62,101 nt of DNA from Candidatus Trichofilum aggregatum. GTDB lineage: Bacteria > Chloroflexota > Anaerolineae > Promineifilales > Promineifilaceae. The notes below the pieces were generated by a model. That model was not told where the DNA came from. It worked only from the letters and a program-made list of their open reading frames with translations, and ran no database searches. The position numbers and the translations under genes were made by a program. The stretch covers positions 1 to 62,101 of the forward strand of contig JADJUV010000179.1 in NCBI GenBank assembly GCA_016716885.1, in the 5' to 3' direction. Below, piece after piece: positions 46,301 to 54,166 of this stretch. Numbering within the stretch: position 1 is the stretch's first letter; every line of letters starts with the position of its first letter.

Positions 46301-46505
46301 CAGAGGTGTCACCCCAAAACAAGGTCGCCAGCTTTTCCCGGCTGTGCGGTTCGGGGTAAACCGCCAGATAAGCCAGCAGGTTTTCCACTTTGCGGCGGGG
46401 CAGGCGAATGGTTCGGTTCGTACCCTCACCTCGTGCTTCCAGGTGAAACGGCCCAAAGAGAAAGAGGGCAAATTCTGGCGGGGGGTACGAGGTCATGTCT
46501 GGCAT
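43314..46505 (-). CDS. BTAD / NB-ARC-type ATPase / TPR transcriptional regulator
   Basis: Large STAND regulator of about 1,063 aa from MPDMTSYPPP (27 more codons are open upstream). N-terminal winged-helix domain (RRKVENLLAYLAVYPEPHSREKLA trimmed: RKVENLLAYLA), bacterial transcriptional activation domain (ITLYTDEFLPTL...LGVSPAPETQALY), NTPase with Walker A LTGAGGSGKTRLS and Walker B HILLILDNCEHL, then about 10 TPR units in the C-terminal half. This SARP/AfsR-like layout usually gives a DNA-binding protein activated by a ligand sensed through the TPRs, with NTP-driven assembly. Nine GCGGCCGC octamers occur in it. Targets unknown; the neighbouring nucleotidyltransferase gene is upstream in the same direction. 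Confidence 0.9.
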   Translation of the reverse strand: MPDMTSYPPPEFALFLFGPFHLEARGEGTNRTIRLPRRKVENLLAYLAVYPEPHSREKLATLFWGDTSDEQARTSLRTALVVLRKTLTAAALLTDREQVQLNPAFSLWVDVRQFRQTRSTSPETAITLYTDEFLPTLYDEWVLAEREQLRRFYSESLLALTQQMRSQSEYARAIGYARQLLALDITQETAHQHIMFCELARGNRAAALDQYDRCVHALHDELGVSPAPETQALYHWIKQTSLAPSDAARLTNLPIPLTSFVGRRAELAQVRAILPTTRLLTLTGAGGSGKTRLSIQVAMDLLNQFRHGVWWVDLAGVMLPSLVPQTVAKALGVSEKPQQTLLETITAFLRPRHILLILDNCEHLIEASAELAASLLGECPHLQMMTTSREPLGIGGELVWRVPPLAVPEQDLSRETLLLMVESVSLFVERARAVRPEFALTEHNLAAVLQICRRLDGIPLAIELAAARISALSAHEIAARLDNRFDLLTHGSRTALPRQQTLRALVDWSYDLLAPEERLLFQRLSVFSGGRTLAAIESTCGFAPLHPSQILHWLTRLIAKSLLIAEYTTDENETRYTFLATIKQYAAEKLEQAGETTVMGQRHLDYFLNLAETNQAALDSLRHIVTLKQLESEHDNCREALRFALQQPKRHEALRLVNALTEFWDVRGYIGEGRNWLQRAIALYQAGDVPEAESVVYGYAQLNAGKLAVRQSDLAAALSLAQSSLTLLQRLGDKAGIAQVYLLLGSVARMKSEWAVAQQWGEEALALLREQSNKQGLLLALRHLGALAESQSNYAEARRLHEASLEMARELGAPGAIARSLSQLGSLAQQQGQYEQARTLYEQILAVYRQMGARWHMAATLSNMGNLAHSQGDFVTARQQHEEGLALMRAIGDKRGIAIVLNNLGNATLSLHDFPAARKLHEESLRLRRELGDRRGVALALSNLGDVAVGMGDYDEAQGFYAAALPDLHELGDKRTLAHCLIAAADVATLKQRFALATTLAGAIHTLLANLDAQIDVRERGRYEHAQTLCRTHLDENTFHTAWHTGLALTLEQTIALAITPIA

Positions 46506-46590
46506 AGATACTTGGCGAGAACCGCTTGTGTCCCGAGAGAGTATAACCGAAATGAGCAGACATCCGATAGATGAGAGATGGCTCAACTCT

Positions 46591-47361
46591 TCATTTTAGT
46601 TTGTTTTGAATCTCGGACTCAAAGGCGCGGTTGGGGGCAAAAAGAAGGTGGTGACGCTGAATAATGGCCTCGCGGGCTTTGAGGTAAGCGTCGAGGAGTT
46701 GGCGCAAGTGGGCCAGGGTAGTTTTGGCGTCCCGGCTGTAGCTGGCCTGGAGCAAACCCTGATACGCCGGATGCTCCGGGGGGAGTAAGGGGAGCAGTTG
46801 GGGCAGGGTGAAGTGGAGCAGTTGCAGGTAAATGGGGAACGGTTTGCTGGTATCGCCCCGTTTGATCAGGCGGGTCACATCCCAAAACATGATCCAGAAA
46901 CGGTTGTCCAGGTCGGTCAAAACCGTGTCGGTAATAGTGGCGCGGGGCAGCGCCAGGGCCGCCGAAGCGGCCTGGAACCGTTCGGCCCAGCCAGCCGTGT
47001 CTTTGACGATGCGGATTTCCCGATCCCAGGGGTTGGGTTCCAGGTCGAGGGTTTCGTAGCGGAAGTCGGCTTTGACGCCATTGCTGTAGAGGACGATGTG
47101 GAAATGCGGCCGCACATGTTCCGCATCAAACGATTTAGCCGGGACATAGGGCAAAATGGATTGGACAAAGGCCCGCCGCTCCCGGTACGCCTGATCCCGA
47201 CTGTACCCATCGCGGAATACCAACGCCACATCCAGATCAGAAAAAGCATCATGCGCCCGTTTACCCACCGAGCCAGAGACAAAACAAGCCACAATCATGG
47301 CTTCAGTCGCCACACGCTGCTGTAAACGGGTATAAACGCGATCCAGTTCGTTGGTACTCAT
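46591..47361 (-). CDS. Nucleotidyltransferase-domain protein
   Basis: 256 aa from MSTNELDRVY. The motif GSVGKRAHDAFSDLDVALV is the GSx(n)DxD nucleotidyltransferase signature, followed by a third acidic region (GVKADFRYETLDLEP). The helical C-terminal half resembles aminoglycoside adenylyltransferase-like or kanamycin nucleotidyltransferase C-domain proteins. The substrate could be an antibiotic, a small molecule or a protein; none can be fixed. It lies 86 nt upstream of the BTAD regulator. Confidence 0.75.
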   Translation of the reverse strand: MSTNELDRVYTRLQQRVATEAMIVACFVSGSVGKRAHDAFSDLDVALVFRDGYSRDQAYRERRAFVQSILPYVPAKSFDAEHVRPHFHIVLYSNGVKADFRYETLDLEPNPWDREIRIVKDTAGWAERFQAASAALALPRATITDTVLTDLDNRFWIMFWDVTRLIKRGDTSKPFPIYLQLLHFTLPQLLPLLPPEHPAYQGLLQASYSRDAKTTLAHLRQLLDAYLKAREAIIQRHHLLFAPNRAFESEIQNKLK

Positions 47362-47455
47362 AGGCAGACAATCCGTTCCTTCCTCCAATCCGTTGTTGTC
47401 TCCCAGTGGCACAGTGGGGACACCGGCTACAGCAAGTGTTACCACAGCAAGGTAG

Positions 47456-48824
47456 TTATGGTGCATCCTGACTAACGTCTATCCAACCTTCTATTCGATA
47501 ATCCTCATCTTCATTTGACAACTGAATCAAGTCGCCAGAATAAATATCCACGATATTGATTAACGTTCCGGGATTGTCTATTTCTGAAACATGTAAGGTA
47601 TAAGCAATCTTTGTGCCGTCTGATGACCAATAAGGTACTCCCCAACCTGGGTCAATACACAGATCAATTAACTGCTTGTCCACTACATCTAAAAGAGTAA
47701 GTGTTGGGTTTGTATCTTCACCAACGGTAGAGTTTTTATGGGCGAAGGCTAAAAACCTATTGTTGGGTGACCAACTCATAGTAAGCCCCCCACCTTGAAC
47801 CTTATAGAGTTGTTCGCCTTCCCGGCCAAATACCCAGACGGCATTATCTTCACCCCACTGATGTCCACTAATAGCCACGTATTGACCGTCAGATGACCAA
47901 TAAGGGAATCCACGATAAGACTGATCAGGGTTGGGGCCAAGATCAATCGTCCATAATATGTTACTAGTCTTTACATCTTTCACCCGATACTCGTCTGGTG
48001 GACAATCCTCACAGGGTAGATCACCAATTCCAGGAAAGGATCGTATGAAACAGATGTATGATACCATTCCAAAGCCTCACCGATTCCTTCCAGTTCGACG
48101 GCTATCGTTTCCTGTTTATCCTCAAACGGGTACCAAACAAGCCAACGGTAGAGTTCATCATAGTTTGTCAGAGCCACCACGAGTTGTTCTTCGTTTATCC
48201 AGTGTACTTGACTGCTAGGAGAAAATTCCACCGCATCAAACTGATTTTGAATAATCGGTTCCATCAGGGTTGTATCAATGATTGTGATTTTCAGAGACCA
48301 AAGATCGCCATTCCTTTCAAGTGTGTAATACGCAAAGACATCTTGGTTGGACGAGGTGTCAAACAAATACCCATCCGTTGGCAAGAAGAACATCGGCTCG
48401 CCTAGTCCCTTTGACCCCAAAATAGCATTCGTTCTTAACTCCCCCAATTACCAAACAAGATCAACCCATTCGCCAATTCTGTTTCACTGTTGACTTCTAC
48501 TGCTTCAAGTCACATCTTTGTTCAACTGGCAGTATTGAAAAGATGATGCTGACGTCGGGGTAAATAATGGAGTAGGCGATGGAGAAATTGTTGACGTTGG
48601 TGATGGTTGGTTTGTTGTTGTTATAGTTTCAGGTGTGGGTATGTTGCTCGCCTGGATTGTTGCAGTTGTGGTATTTATTGGTGTGTTTGTCACGACCATG
48701 CCAGGGGTTGCCCGAGTAACTGTTAGCGTTTGCTCCGGCGCACAAGCAGCCAACCAAAGGAGAATAGCCGCTATTAACGCCACCAAGCCTGGGCTAAAAA
48801 CAAATGAACATGACCATGTTTCAT
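47456..48824 (-). pseudogene. Lipoprotein with WD40-like/TolB-type repeats, several frame breaks
   Basis: AGGAG 6 nt before ATG 48824 opens MKHGHVHLF; adding one T at the T5 run (48796-48800) continues FSPGLVALIAAILLWLAACA, a textbook lipoprotein signal. A Thr/Pro linker follows (TPETITTTNQPSPTSTISPS). Further breaks: near 48508, at a G5 run near 48447, and at CCC near 48020. The propeller part has units such as YWSSDGQYVAISG and YWSSDGTKIAYTLHV, as in TolB/DPP-IV N-terminal propellers. At least four indels, three of them at homopolymers, mean either poor sequence or a decaying gene. Lower GC and no GCGGCCGC octamer set it apart from its neighbours. Confidence 0.7.
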
Positions 48825-48846
48825 AACATGCTCCTTGCCAATACAA

Positions 48847-49039
48847 CCCGCGAATTAGTTGTATGATTGTTCACCAGTCAGACCATTGTACCTGCTGTGG
48901 TGAGGTGTTCCTGTCTCACAGCAACACCCGCTGTGGCCGGTCTCCCGACCGAGCCACCCCGGCTTATCCCTTTCGGGTCTCTTTCATGATCGTTGTGCGC
49001 GGCCGCAACCAACATCTGGTCAGCTAACGCCCGGCTTGT
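48847..49039. other. Intergenic region
   Basis: One GCGGCCGC (48998) and a dyad GGCCGGTCTCCCGACC near 48933. A 54-codon open frame at 48863 has no support. Confidence 0.4.
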
Positions 49040-49669
49040 TTAGGAGAAACAGCCAAAGGGAACCAACAACAACACCGTCGCCGCGCCCAGAATCAGCCCG
49101 GTGACAATTTGGAAGGGGGTGTGCCGCCCCAGGTAGAGGCGCACATAACAGACCAGGATGACGAAGGGGAACACGGCAATCAAGGCCGCGGGCCAACCAA
49201 AAACCAGCCCCACCAACACAAAAGCGGCCATGATCCCCGTTGAATGGATGCTAATAAGGAAAAAAATGTTCAGCAAACCCAGGGCAACTAGCTCAATAAT
49301 ATTAAAAATGACCAGACAACGCAGTAGCTCGGGGCCATCGAGGGCGGTGAGGAGCAGGTAGGCCAGGGCCGTACAGATGACGGCACTCAGATAGGGGATG
49401 TGGCGCTCGCGGGTATTGCTCATGTGCAATTCGGCGATGCGTCCGGTTTTGAGCAGATAAATGATGACAAGAATGGGGGCTAAGGAGACGAGAAGACCAT
49501 ACGCGGCCGCGAAGCCAAATCCCGGCCAAAAAGGTAACTCATACAGGGCAAAGGCCAGCCCCACCACCGCAAATATCACCGGCGGGCTGACAATATTGGA
49601 AAACAGCCGGGCCAGGCGCACCGCCCCAATCCGGTCATGGGCATGATGATCTCTTGGTTTTTTGGACAT
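49040..49669 (-). CDS. PAP2-like membrane phosphatase
   Basis: 209 aa with about six membrane helices. Degenerate PAP2 motifs can be traced: KTGRIAELHMSNTRERHIP (motif 1, KxxxxxxRP-like), SIHSTGIMAA (motif 2, PSGH-like with Ser-His) and RLYLGRHTPFQIVTG (motif 3, RxxxxxH). PAP2 enzymes dephosphorylate lipid phosphates such as undecaprenyl pyrophosphate or phosphatidate. The changed motif 1 and 2 residues leave activity uncertain. Confidence 0.72.
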   Translation of the reverse strand: MSKKPRDHHAHDRIGAVRLARLFSNIVSPPVIFAVVGLAFALYELPFWPGFGFAAAYGLLVSLAPILVIIYLLKTGRIAELHMSNTRERHIPYLSAVICTALAYLLLTALDGPELLRCLVIFNIIELVALGLLNIFFLISIHSTGIMAAFVLVGLVFGWPAALIAVFPFVILVCYVRLYLGRHTPFQIVTGLILGAATVLLLVPFGCFS

Positions 49670-49889
49670 GAAGAAGACGTGTTGCGTATTGCGTGTTGCG
49701 TTGTGGGCAGAGAGGAAGCTCTACCGAAAGCTTAGTAATTGTTCGGAAATAACGTAGGTGGTTCGGTCAGGCGATCCGCGGGGCAGCAAAAACCTGTACG
49801 GGCCGCTCATCTCAGTTCCGGCGGTTATTTTATTCTTTATCCTAAGCTAAAAACGAACCGTTACTTGGAACCGGTCACGGATAACTGCT
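49670..49889. other. Intergenic region
   Basis: GCGTATTGCGTGTTGCG word array at 49681-49706; nothing else recognised. Confidence 0.4.
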
Positions 49890-50417
49890 TCACGGGGTAC
49901 TGGAAACCGCCACCGCAATTATAAAGATATAAAAGGCGACAAAGCAGAAAATAGCCAGCAGGACTAAACCGCTAATCCCCAGACTGATCCCAGCAAAAAT
50001 GCGCGTTCGTTGCGGGTTGATGGCCTGGGGCGCATTCATCAAAAACACCACACCCAAAATAAAACCAATGACAGGGAAACAGTAAATGCCCCCGGAACAA
50101 CTGGCGATAAGCATTATCGCCATAATAGCGGCGATAAGCGCTCCCACATCGTTCTGATTACCACGATAAACGCCGGGTTCATCTACCGGGCGTTCTCGTC
50201 GTTCATTTTGGGACTTGATCAGGCTGGTTCCCACGGCTTCGGCGTATGTTTCTGGCTCCAAAATGGTCTGGCCTTGGGCTTCCGCTTCTTTGGCGTGTTG
50301 TTCACACAGACGATGGCCGTCTTCGGTGTACCAAAGACACAGGCCACACAGCGGCTGGCGGCACTGTTCACAATGTTCAATGGCGGGGTGATCGGGGTGG
50401 TTGGTGCAGGTGTCCAT
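49890..50417 (-). CDS. B-box zinc finger membrane protein
   Basis: About 175 aa from MDTCTNHPD. N-terminal B-box-type zinc finger C-x2-H...C-x2-C-x7-C-x2-C-x4-H-x2-C-x2-H (CTNHPDHPAIEHCEQC, then PLCGLCL, HRLCEQH), a hydrophilic linker, then two or three membrane helices (GALIAAIMAIMLIASCSGGI, FPVIGFILGVVFLM, ISLGISGLVLLAIFC) like DUF4190. Bacterial B-box/TM proteins are common and uncharacterised. A start 33 nt upstream would translate a hairpin repeat and is rejected; no Shine-Dalgarno precedes the chosen ATG. Confidence 0.8.
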   Translation of the reverse strand: MDTCTNHPDHPAIEHCEQCRQPLCGLCLWYTEDGHRLCEQHAKEAEAQGQTILEPETYAEAVGTSLIKSQNERRERPVDEPGVYRGNQNDVGALIAAIMAIMLIASCSGGIYCFPVIGFILGVVFLMNAPQAINPQRTRIFAGISLGISGLVLLAIFCFVAFYIFIIAVAVSSTP

Positions 50418-50423
50418 AAAGTA

Positions 50424-50474
50424 ATTAGGAATTATGAAGGATGAAGACAAACCTCATCCTTCATAATTCCTAAT
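50424..50474. repeat. 21-bp perfect hairpin in front of the B-box gene
   Basis: ATTAGGAATTATGAAGG... (50424-50444) is exactly complementary to 50454-50474, loop 9 nt. It lies 6 nt upstream of the B-box ATG and 11 nt after the ahcY stop, so it would sit in the intercistronic mRNA and could end ahcY transcription or hide the downstream start. Confidence 0.85.
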
Positions 50475-50485
50475 TCATAATTGTT

Positions 50486-51748
50486 TTAAACGGTTCCTTC
50501 TTCCCAGGAGTTCAAATATTTGTCTTGTTCCGGGGTCAGAACATCCACATAAACGCCCATCGAATCCAGTTTGATGCGGGCAATTTCTTTGTCAATTTCT
50601 TCGGGCACGCCATACACGCGGTTCTCCAACTTGCCCTGATTATCAATCAGGTATTGGGCGGCCAGGGCCTGGTTGGCAAAGCTCATATCCATAACCGAAG
50701 CGGGATGGCCTTCCGCGGCCGCGAGGTTGATCAAACGCCCTTCGCCTAACACATTCAGGCGGCGACCGTCATTCATTACGTACTGATCCACAAAGGGTCG
50801 CACCCGTTTTGGCTCTTCTACCGCCATCTTAGCCAACGCCCGAATATTGATTTCCACATCAAAATGGCCGGAGTTTGCCAGGAGTGCCCCGTTCTTCATC
50901 ACGGCAAAGTGATGCTCATCAAACACGCTGATGTTACCGGTGGCACTGACAAAAATATCACCAATCGGCGCGGCTTGCATCATCGGCATTACCTGGAACC
51001 CATCCATGACCGCTTCCAGCGCTTTCAACGGATCAATTTCGGTAACGATGACGATGCCGCCCAAACCACGGGCGCGCATGGCGATACCCCGGCTGCACCA
51101 GCCATAACCAGCCACCACCACGTTTTTACCGGCGATGAGGTGATTCGTCGCCCGGATAATCCCGTCCATGGTGGACTGACCCGTGCCGTAGCGGTTGTCA
51201 AACAGATGTTTGGTCATGGCATCATTGACGGCCATCATGGGGAATTCCAAAGCGCCATCTTTGGCCATGGCCCGCAGGCGGATAATGCCGGTGGTCGTTT
51301 CTTCGGTGCCGCCAATGATGTTGCTCTTGGCATCACGGCGGTTTTTGTGCAGGGTGCTGACCAGGTCACACCCATCATCCATGATGATGTGGGGCTGGTG
51401 GTCGAGAACGGCGTTGATATGTTTGTGGTAGGTTTCTACATCTTCCCCTTTGATGGCGAAGACAGGGATTTCGTAATGGGCCACCAACGCGGCCGCGACA
51501 TCATCCTGGGTGCTGAGGGGGTTACTGGCGGCCAAAACCACATCCGCGCCACCTTTTTGCAGGGCTACCATCAGGTTAGCCGTTTCGGTGGTGACATGCA
51601 TACAGGCACTCACGCGCATCCCCGCAAAGGGGCGGCTACTGTTAAAACGCGCCTGCACACCTTTCAGCACGGGCATTTCCGTAGAGGCCCAGTCAATCCG
51701 CAAACGCCCACCAGGGGCCAGTTCGACATTTTTTACATCGTATTCCAT
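50486..51748 (-). CDS. ahcY: Adenosylhomocysteinase
   Basis: NAD-dependent hydrolysis of S-adenosylhomocysteine to homocysteine and adenosine, clearing the product of methylation. Full length for the shorter bacterial/archaeal type (420 aa): HVTTETANLM, the NAD-binding GYGWCSRGIAMRARGLGG, the substrate region NDAMTKHLFDNRYGTGQS and the C-terminal DKYLNSW. A PfkB kinase gene lies 243 nt upstream in the same direction. Two GCGGCCGC octamers. Confidence 0.97.
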   Translation of the reverse strand: MEYDVKNVELAPGGRLRIDWASTEMPVLKGVQARFNSSRPFAGMRVSACMHVTTETANLMVALQKGGADVVLAASNPLSTQDDVAAALVAHYEIPVFAIKGEDVETYHKHINAVLDHQPHIIMDDGCDLVSTLHKNRRDAKSNIIGGTEETTTGIIRLRAMAKDGALEFPMMAVNDAMTKHLFDNRYGTGQSTMDGIIRATNHLIAGKNVVVAGYGWCSRGIAMRARGLGGIVIVTEIDPLKALEAVMDGFQVMPMMQAAPIGDIFVSATGNISVFDEHHFAVMKNGALLANSGHFDVEINIRALAKMAVEEPKRVRPFVDQYVMNDGRRLNVLGEGRLINLAAAEGHPASVMDMSFANQALAAQYLIDNQGKLENRVYGVPEEIDKEIARIKLDSMGVYVDVLTPEQDKYLNSWEEGTV

Positions 51749-51991
51749 TGATAAAGCTCCTTATCGTACAAATATAGGTGTAGTAACGTGGTGTGTGTGA
51801 CGTAGTGCGTCTTTTGTTATTTAGTGAGCATCTAAAAATAACTTCCCGGTTTAGACCTGACAGGTTTCCGAAAACCTGTCAGGTCTGGTGGAACTTATTT
51901 TTAGACGATTCCTTAGCGTGACATCATGTTAATCTCGCTAAAGTCTACTCATGTACCAACGCAACACGCAACACGCAACACGCAACACATT
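51749..51991. other. Gap between kinase and ahcY
   Basis: Contains the nested inverted repeat at 51831-51905 and an AACACGCAACACGCAACAC word array (51959-51990). I saw no SAH-riboswitch-like structure. Confidence 0.5.
51831..51905. repeat. Nested inverted repeat
   Basis: Inner perfect 14-bp stem GACCTGACAGGTTT with its complement and loop CCGA, inside outer 16-bp arms TCTAAAAATAACTTCC / GGAACTTATTTTTAGA with one mismatch. Confidence 0.8.
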
Positions 51992-52954
51992 CTAAGATTG
52001 AGGTAAAAGAGTATCTAACGCACCCGCATCATCAAAATTTTGCCGATAACGGGCGACAAACTCGGCGGGGGTGTAGAAATGGTTCTGTGTGCCCGCTTGC
52101 TCTAACACATACGTTGCGGCCAGGGCGGCCATGCGGCCGCAGATTTCCCAGCTTAAACCCAACTCCATACCGCGCATAAATCCAGCCCGAAACGCATCTC
52201 CGGCCCCCGTCGGGTCTACTACCTGGTGCGGAGCAATCGCCGGAATCTCATAAATATCCCCATTGACCATCACTTCGGAACCATGCGCCCCTTTGGTCAA
52301 TAAAATGCCCTGGGTTCTCTGGCGGATTTCCTGCGCTGTCAGCCCGGTTTTCTCCTGAATGAGATTAAACTCGTACTCATTGACACTCAGGAAACGCGCA
52401 CCATCCAACCCTTCACACAGCTCTTCCGGGGTAGCCCAGATGGTTTGTTGGCTGGGATCATAAATGTAGGGAATGCCTAACGCCTTGCATTCGCGCACAT
52501 AAGCCCGCATGGCCCCCGGATCGTTGGGGGAAATAATCGTCAGTTGGGTGTGGGGGGCATGTTGGGCAAAAGAAAGTTGCCCGGCGTGGGCCATGGCTCC
52601 GGTGTAGAAGCTGGCAATCTGGTTCTGGCTATCGTCGGTGGTGCAGAAGAACGAGGCGCAGAATTCGTTTTCAATTTCCAGGATGAGGGAGGTATCTACC
52701 CCTTTGGCTTCCAGCCAGGCCCGGTAATCGGTGAAATCAATACCGGCGGTGGCAAGAATTTGCGGCCGCGAACCCAACAACGCCAGCGTGTAAGCAATAT
52801 TCGGGGCCACCCCACCGCGATACTTTTTCATATCCTTGACCAAAAAACTCACGCTAATGCGGTGAATCTGATCAGCCAGGATATTGTCGGCAAATTTGCC
52901 GGGAAAGGACATCAGGTAATCGTAAGCAATAGAACCGGTGATAACAATCTTCAT
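51992..52954 (-). CDS. PfkB family kinase, probably adenosine kinase
   Basis: Ribokinase-fold sugar/nucleoside kinase (320 aa). PfkB signature DPTGAGDAFRAGF near residue 248 contains the catalytic Asp; the N-terminal GGVAPNIAYTLALLG matches the first PfkB motif. Family members act on ribose, fructose, adenosine and others. Its position just upstream of ahcY, whose product is adenosine, makes adenosine kinase the favoured call, but that is context-based. Confidence 0.82.
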   Translation of the reverse strand: MKIVITGSIAYDYLMSFPGKFADNILADQIHRISVSFLVKDMKKYRGGVAPNIAYTLALLGSRPQILATAGIDFTDYRAWLEAKGVDTSLILEIENEFCASFFCTTDDSQNQIASFYTGAMAHAGQLSFAQHAPHTQLTIISPNDPGAMRAYVRECKALGIPYIYDPSQQTIWATPEELCEGLDGARFLSVNEYEFNLIQEKTGLTAQEIRQRTQGILLTKGAHGSEVMVNGDIYEIPAIAPHQVVDPTGAGDAFRAGFMRGMELGLSWEICGRMAALAATYVLEQAGTQNHFYTPAEFVARYRQNFDDAGALDTLLPQS

Positions 52955-52969
52955 AGTTACAACAAGGGA

Positions 52970-53042
52970 GACTAAGAGACTAAGAGATTGAGAGACTCTC
53001 TGGTTCGTCTCTTAATCTCTTAGTCTCTCAGTCTCTCAATCT
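52970..53042. repeat. AGAGACTAAGAG word hairpin
   Basis: Left arm GAGACTAAGAGATTGAGAG words, right arm CTCTTAATCTCTTAGTCTC words. The right arm is read as the last codons of the GT2 gene. The same word recurs at 53845-53865 and 59108-59150. Confidence 0.85.
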
Positions 53043-53790
53043 CCAATTTCTCAGCCACGGCTTGCGGCCGCGACCCGTTCTGCTTCAGAACCGGCGAAAA
53101 CCCAAACCGGTCACGCAACATGGTTACAATACCGGCCAGGCCATCCCGGACGGTGATTTTTTTGCCCTCAGCATAAGTGCGGGGATCATAAGTGATGTCA
53201 ATCTCCAGAATTTCATGCCCAGCCAACATAATTTTACCGGGCAGTTCAAAATCGAGGTTGAAGTCGGTGGTGGTCAGGTTGAGGGACTTCACGACATCCG
53301 CCCGCACCATTTTGGTCGCCGTGCCTACATCGGTGAGGTGGCTACCGTGCAGAATGTTGATGACAGCCGTCCACATACGCACCCCCAGATAGGCATGGGT
53401 GTATTTGTAGCGCACATGACCACCGAGGATACGCGAACCAAAGATTGCGGCCGCGTTCGTCTCCTCTACCTTACGACAAAACCGGGGATGCTCTGCCGGG
53501 TCATACTCCTTATCCGCATCCTGGATAATCATATAATCGCCCGTCATCTGGGCAATGCCCGTACGTACCGACATCCCCTTCCCCATATTTCGCTCATGAA
53601 ACAATACCCGGATTTCCGGGTCATGTATCTGCTGGAGAATTTCCCGCGTACCGTCCGTCGAAAAATTATCCACCACGATAATTTCCCGCGTCCAACCCGG
53701 CCCCAAAGCCACCGCCTGCGTCCGCGCAATCACATCCGCAATCGTGGCCCGTTCGTTATAACAACAAATAATGACCGATAACTTTCTCAT
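53020..53790 (-). CDS. Glycosyltransferase family 2
   Basis: GT-A fold transferase of the dolichyl-phosphate-mannose-synthase-like group (256 aa): VIICCYNERATIADV, the nucleotide-binding IIVVDNFSTDGT, DxD-type IIQDADKEYDP and GSRILGG. It probably adds a sugar to a lipid carrier or to surface glycan; no C-terminal membrane helix. The last residues (LEIERLRD) come from the word repeat at 53020-53042, so the original stop was replaced. Confidence 0.88.
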   Translation of the reverse strand: MRKLSVIICCYNERATIADVIARTQAVALGPGWTREIIVVDNFSTDGTREILQQIHDPEIRVLFHERNMGKGMSVRTGIAQMTGDYMIIQDADKEYDPAEHPRFCRKVEETNAAAIFGSRILGGHVRYKYTHAYLGVRMWTAVINILHGSHLTDVGTATKMVRADVVKSLNLTTTDFNLDFELPGKIMLAGHEILEIDITYDPRTYAEGKKITVRDGLAGIVTMLRDRFGFSPVLKQNGSRPQAVAEKLEIERLRD

Positions 53791-54166
53791 CTTTCGTGAT
53801 TACTTACTCGATTCTGGCGAAAATATGGACGCCCTGTGGAAATCTCTTAATCTCTCAGTCTCCAGAGGTCAGCACAAAACACGCCAATGTCGGGTTACTT
53901 TATTGATGATGGGTTACTCATATGGACACAAATAACCCATAACCAATAAACACCTCTATCTCACACAAGTAGACCCGTCAGACTGTGAAAGCCCGACGGG
54001 TCCATTAAAATCTACGATAGACTTCATCGGCAGTACATTATGTCACGTTAAGGGCAAAGCCCGTAAGGTTTTCTCTTGGCGACTTGGCGTCCTTTGCGTG
54101 AGATTTCTTATTGCCGAAAAATCTGTTAATCTCACAATTCGACCTGGCTCACGGCAAGTCTGTCGA
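53791..54166. other. Intergenic region
   Basis: No gene. AGAGACTGAG-type words (53845-53865), GACCCGTC/GACGGGTC stem near 53970-54001, and a partial copy of the 1306/1836 repeat near 54083. Confidence 0.5.

Noticed and set aside
48863..49027. 54-codon plus-strand frame with Cys pairs (MIVHQSDHCTCCGEVF...)
   Set aside because: No ribosome site, no family match, overlaps a dyad and an octamer repeat; most likely chance.
49670..49889. Possible tRNA or small RNA
   Set aside because: No cloverleaf or T-loop consensus found; no tRNA recognised anywhere in the window.
51749..51991. SAH riboswitch upstream of ahcY
   Set aside because: The only structure is a nested palindrome of dispersed-repeat type; no conserved SAH-riboswitch core was recognised.
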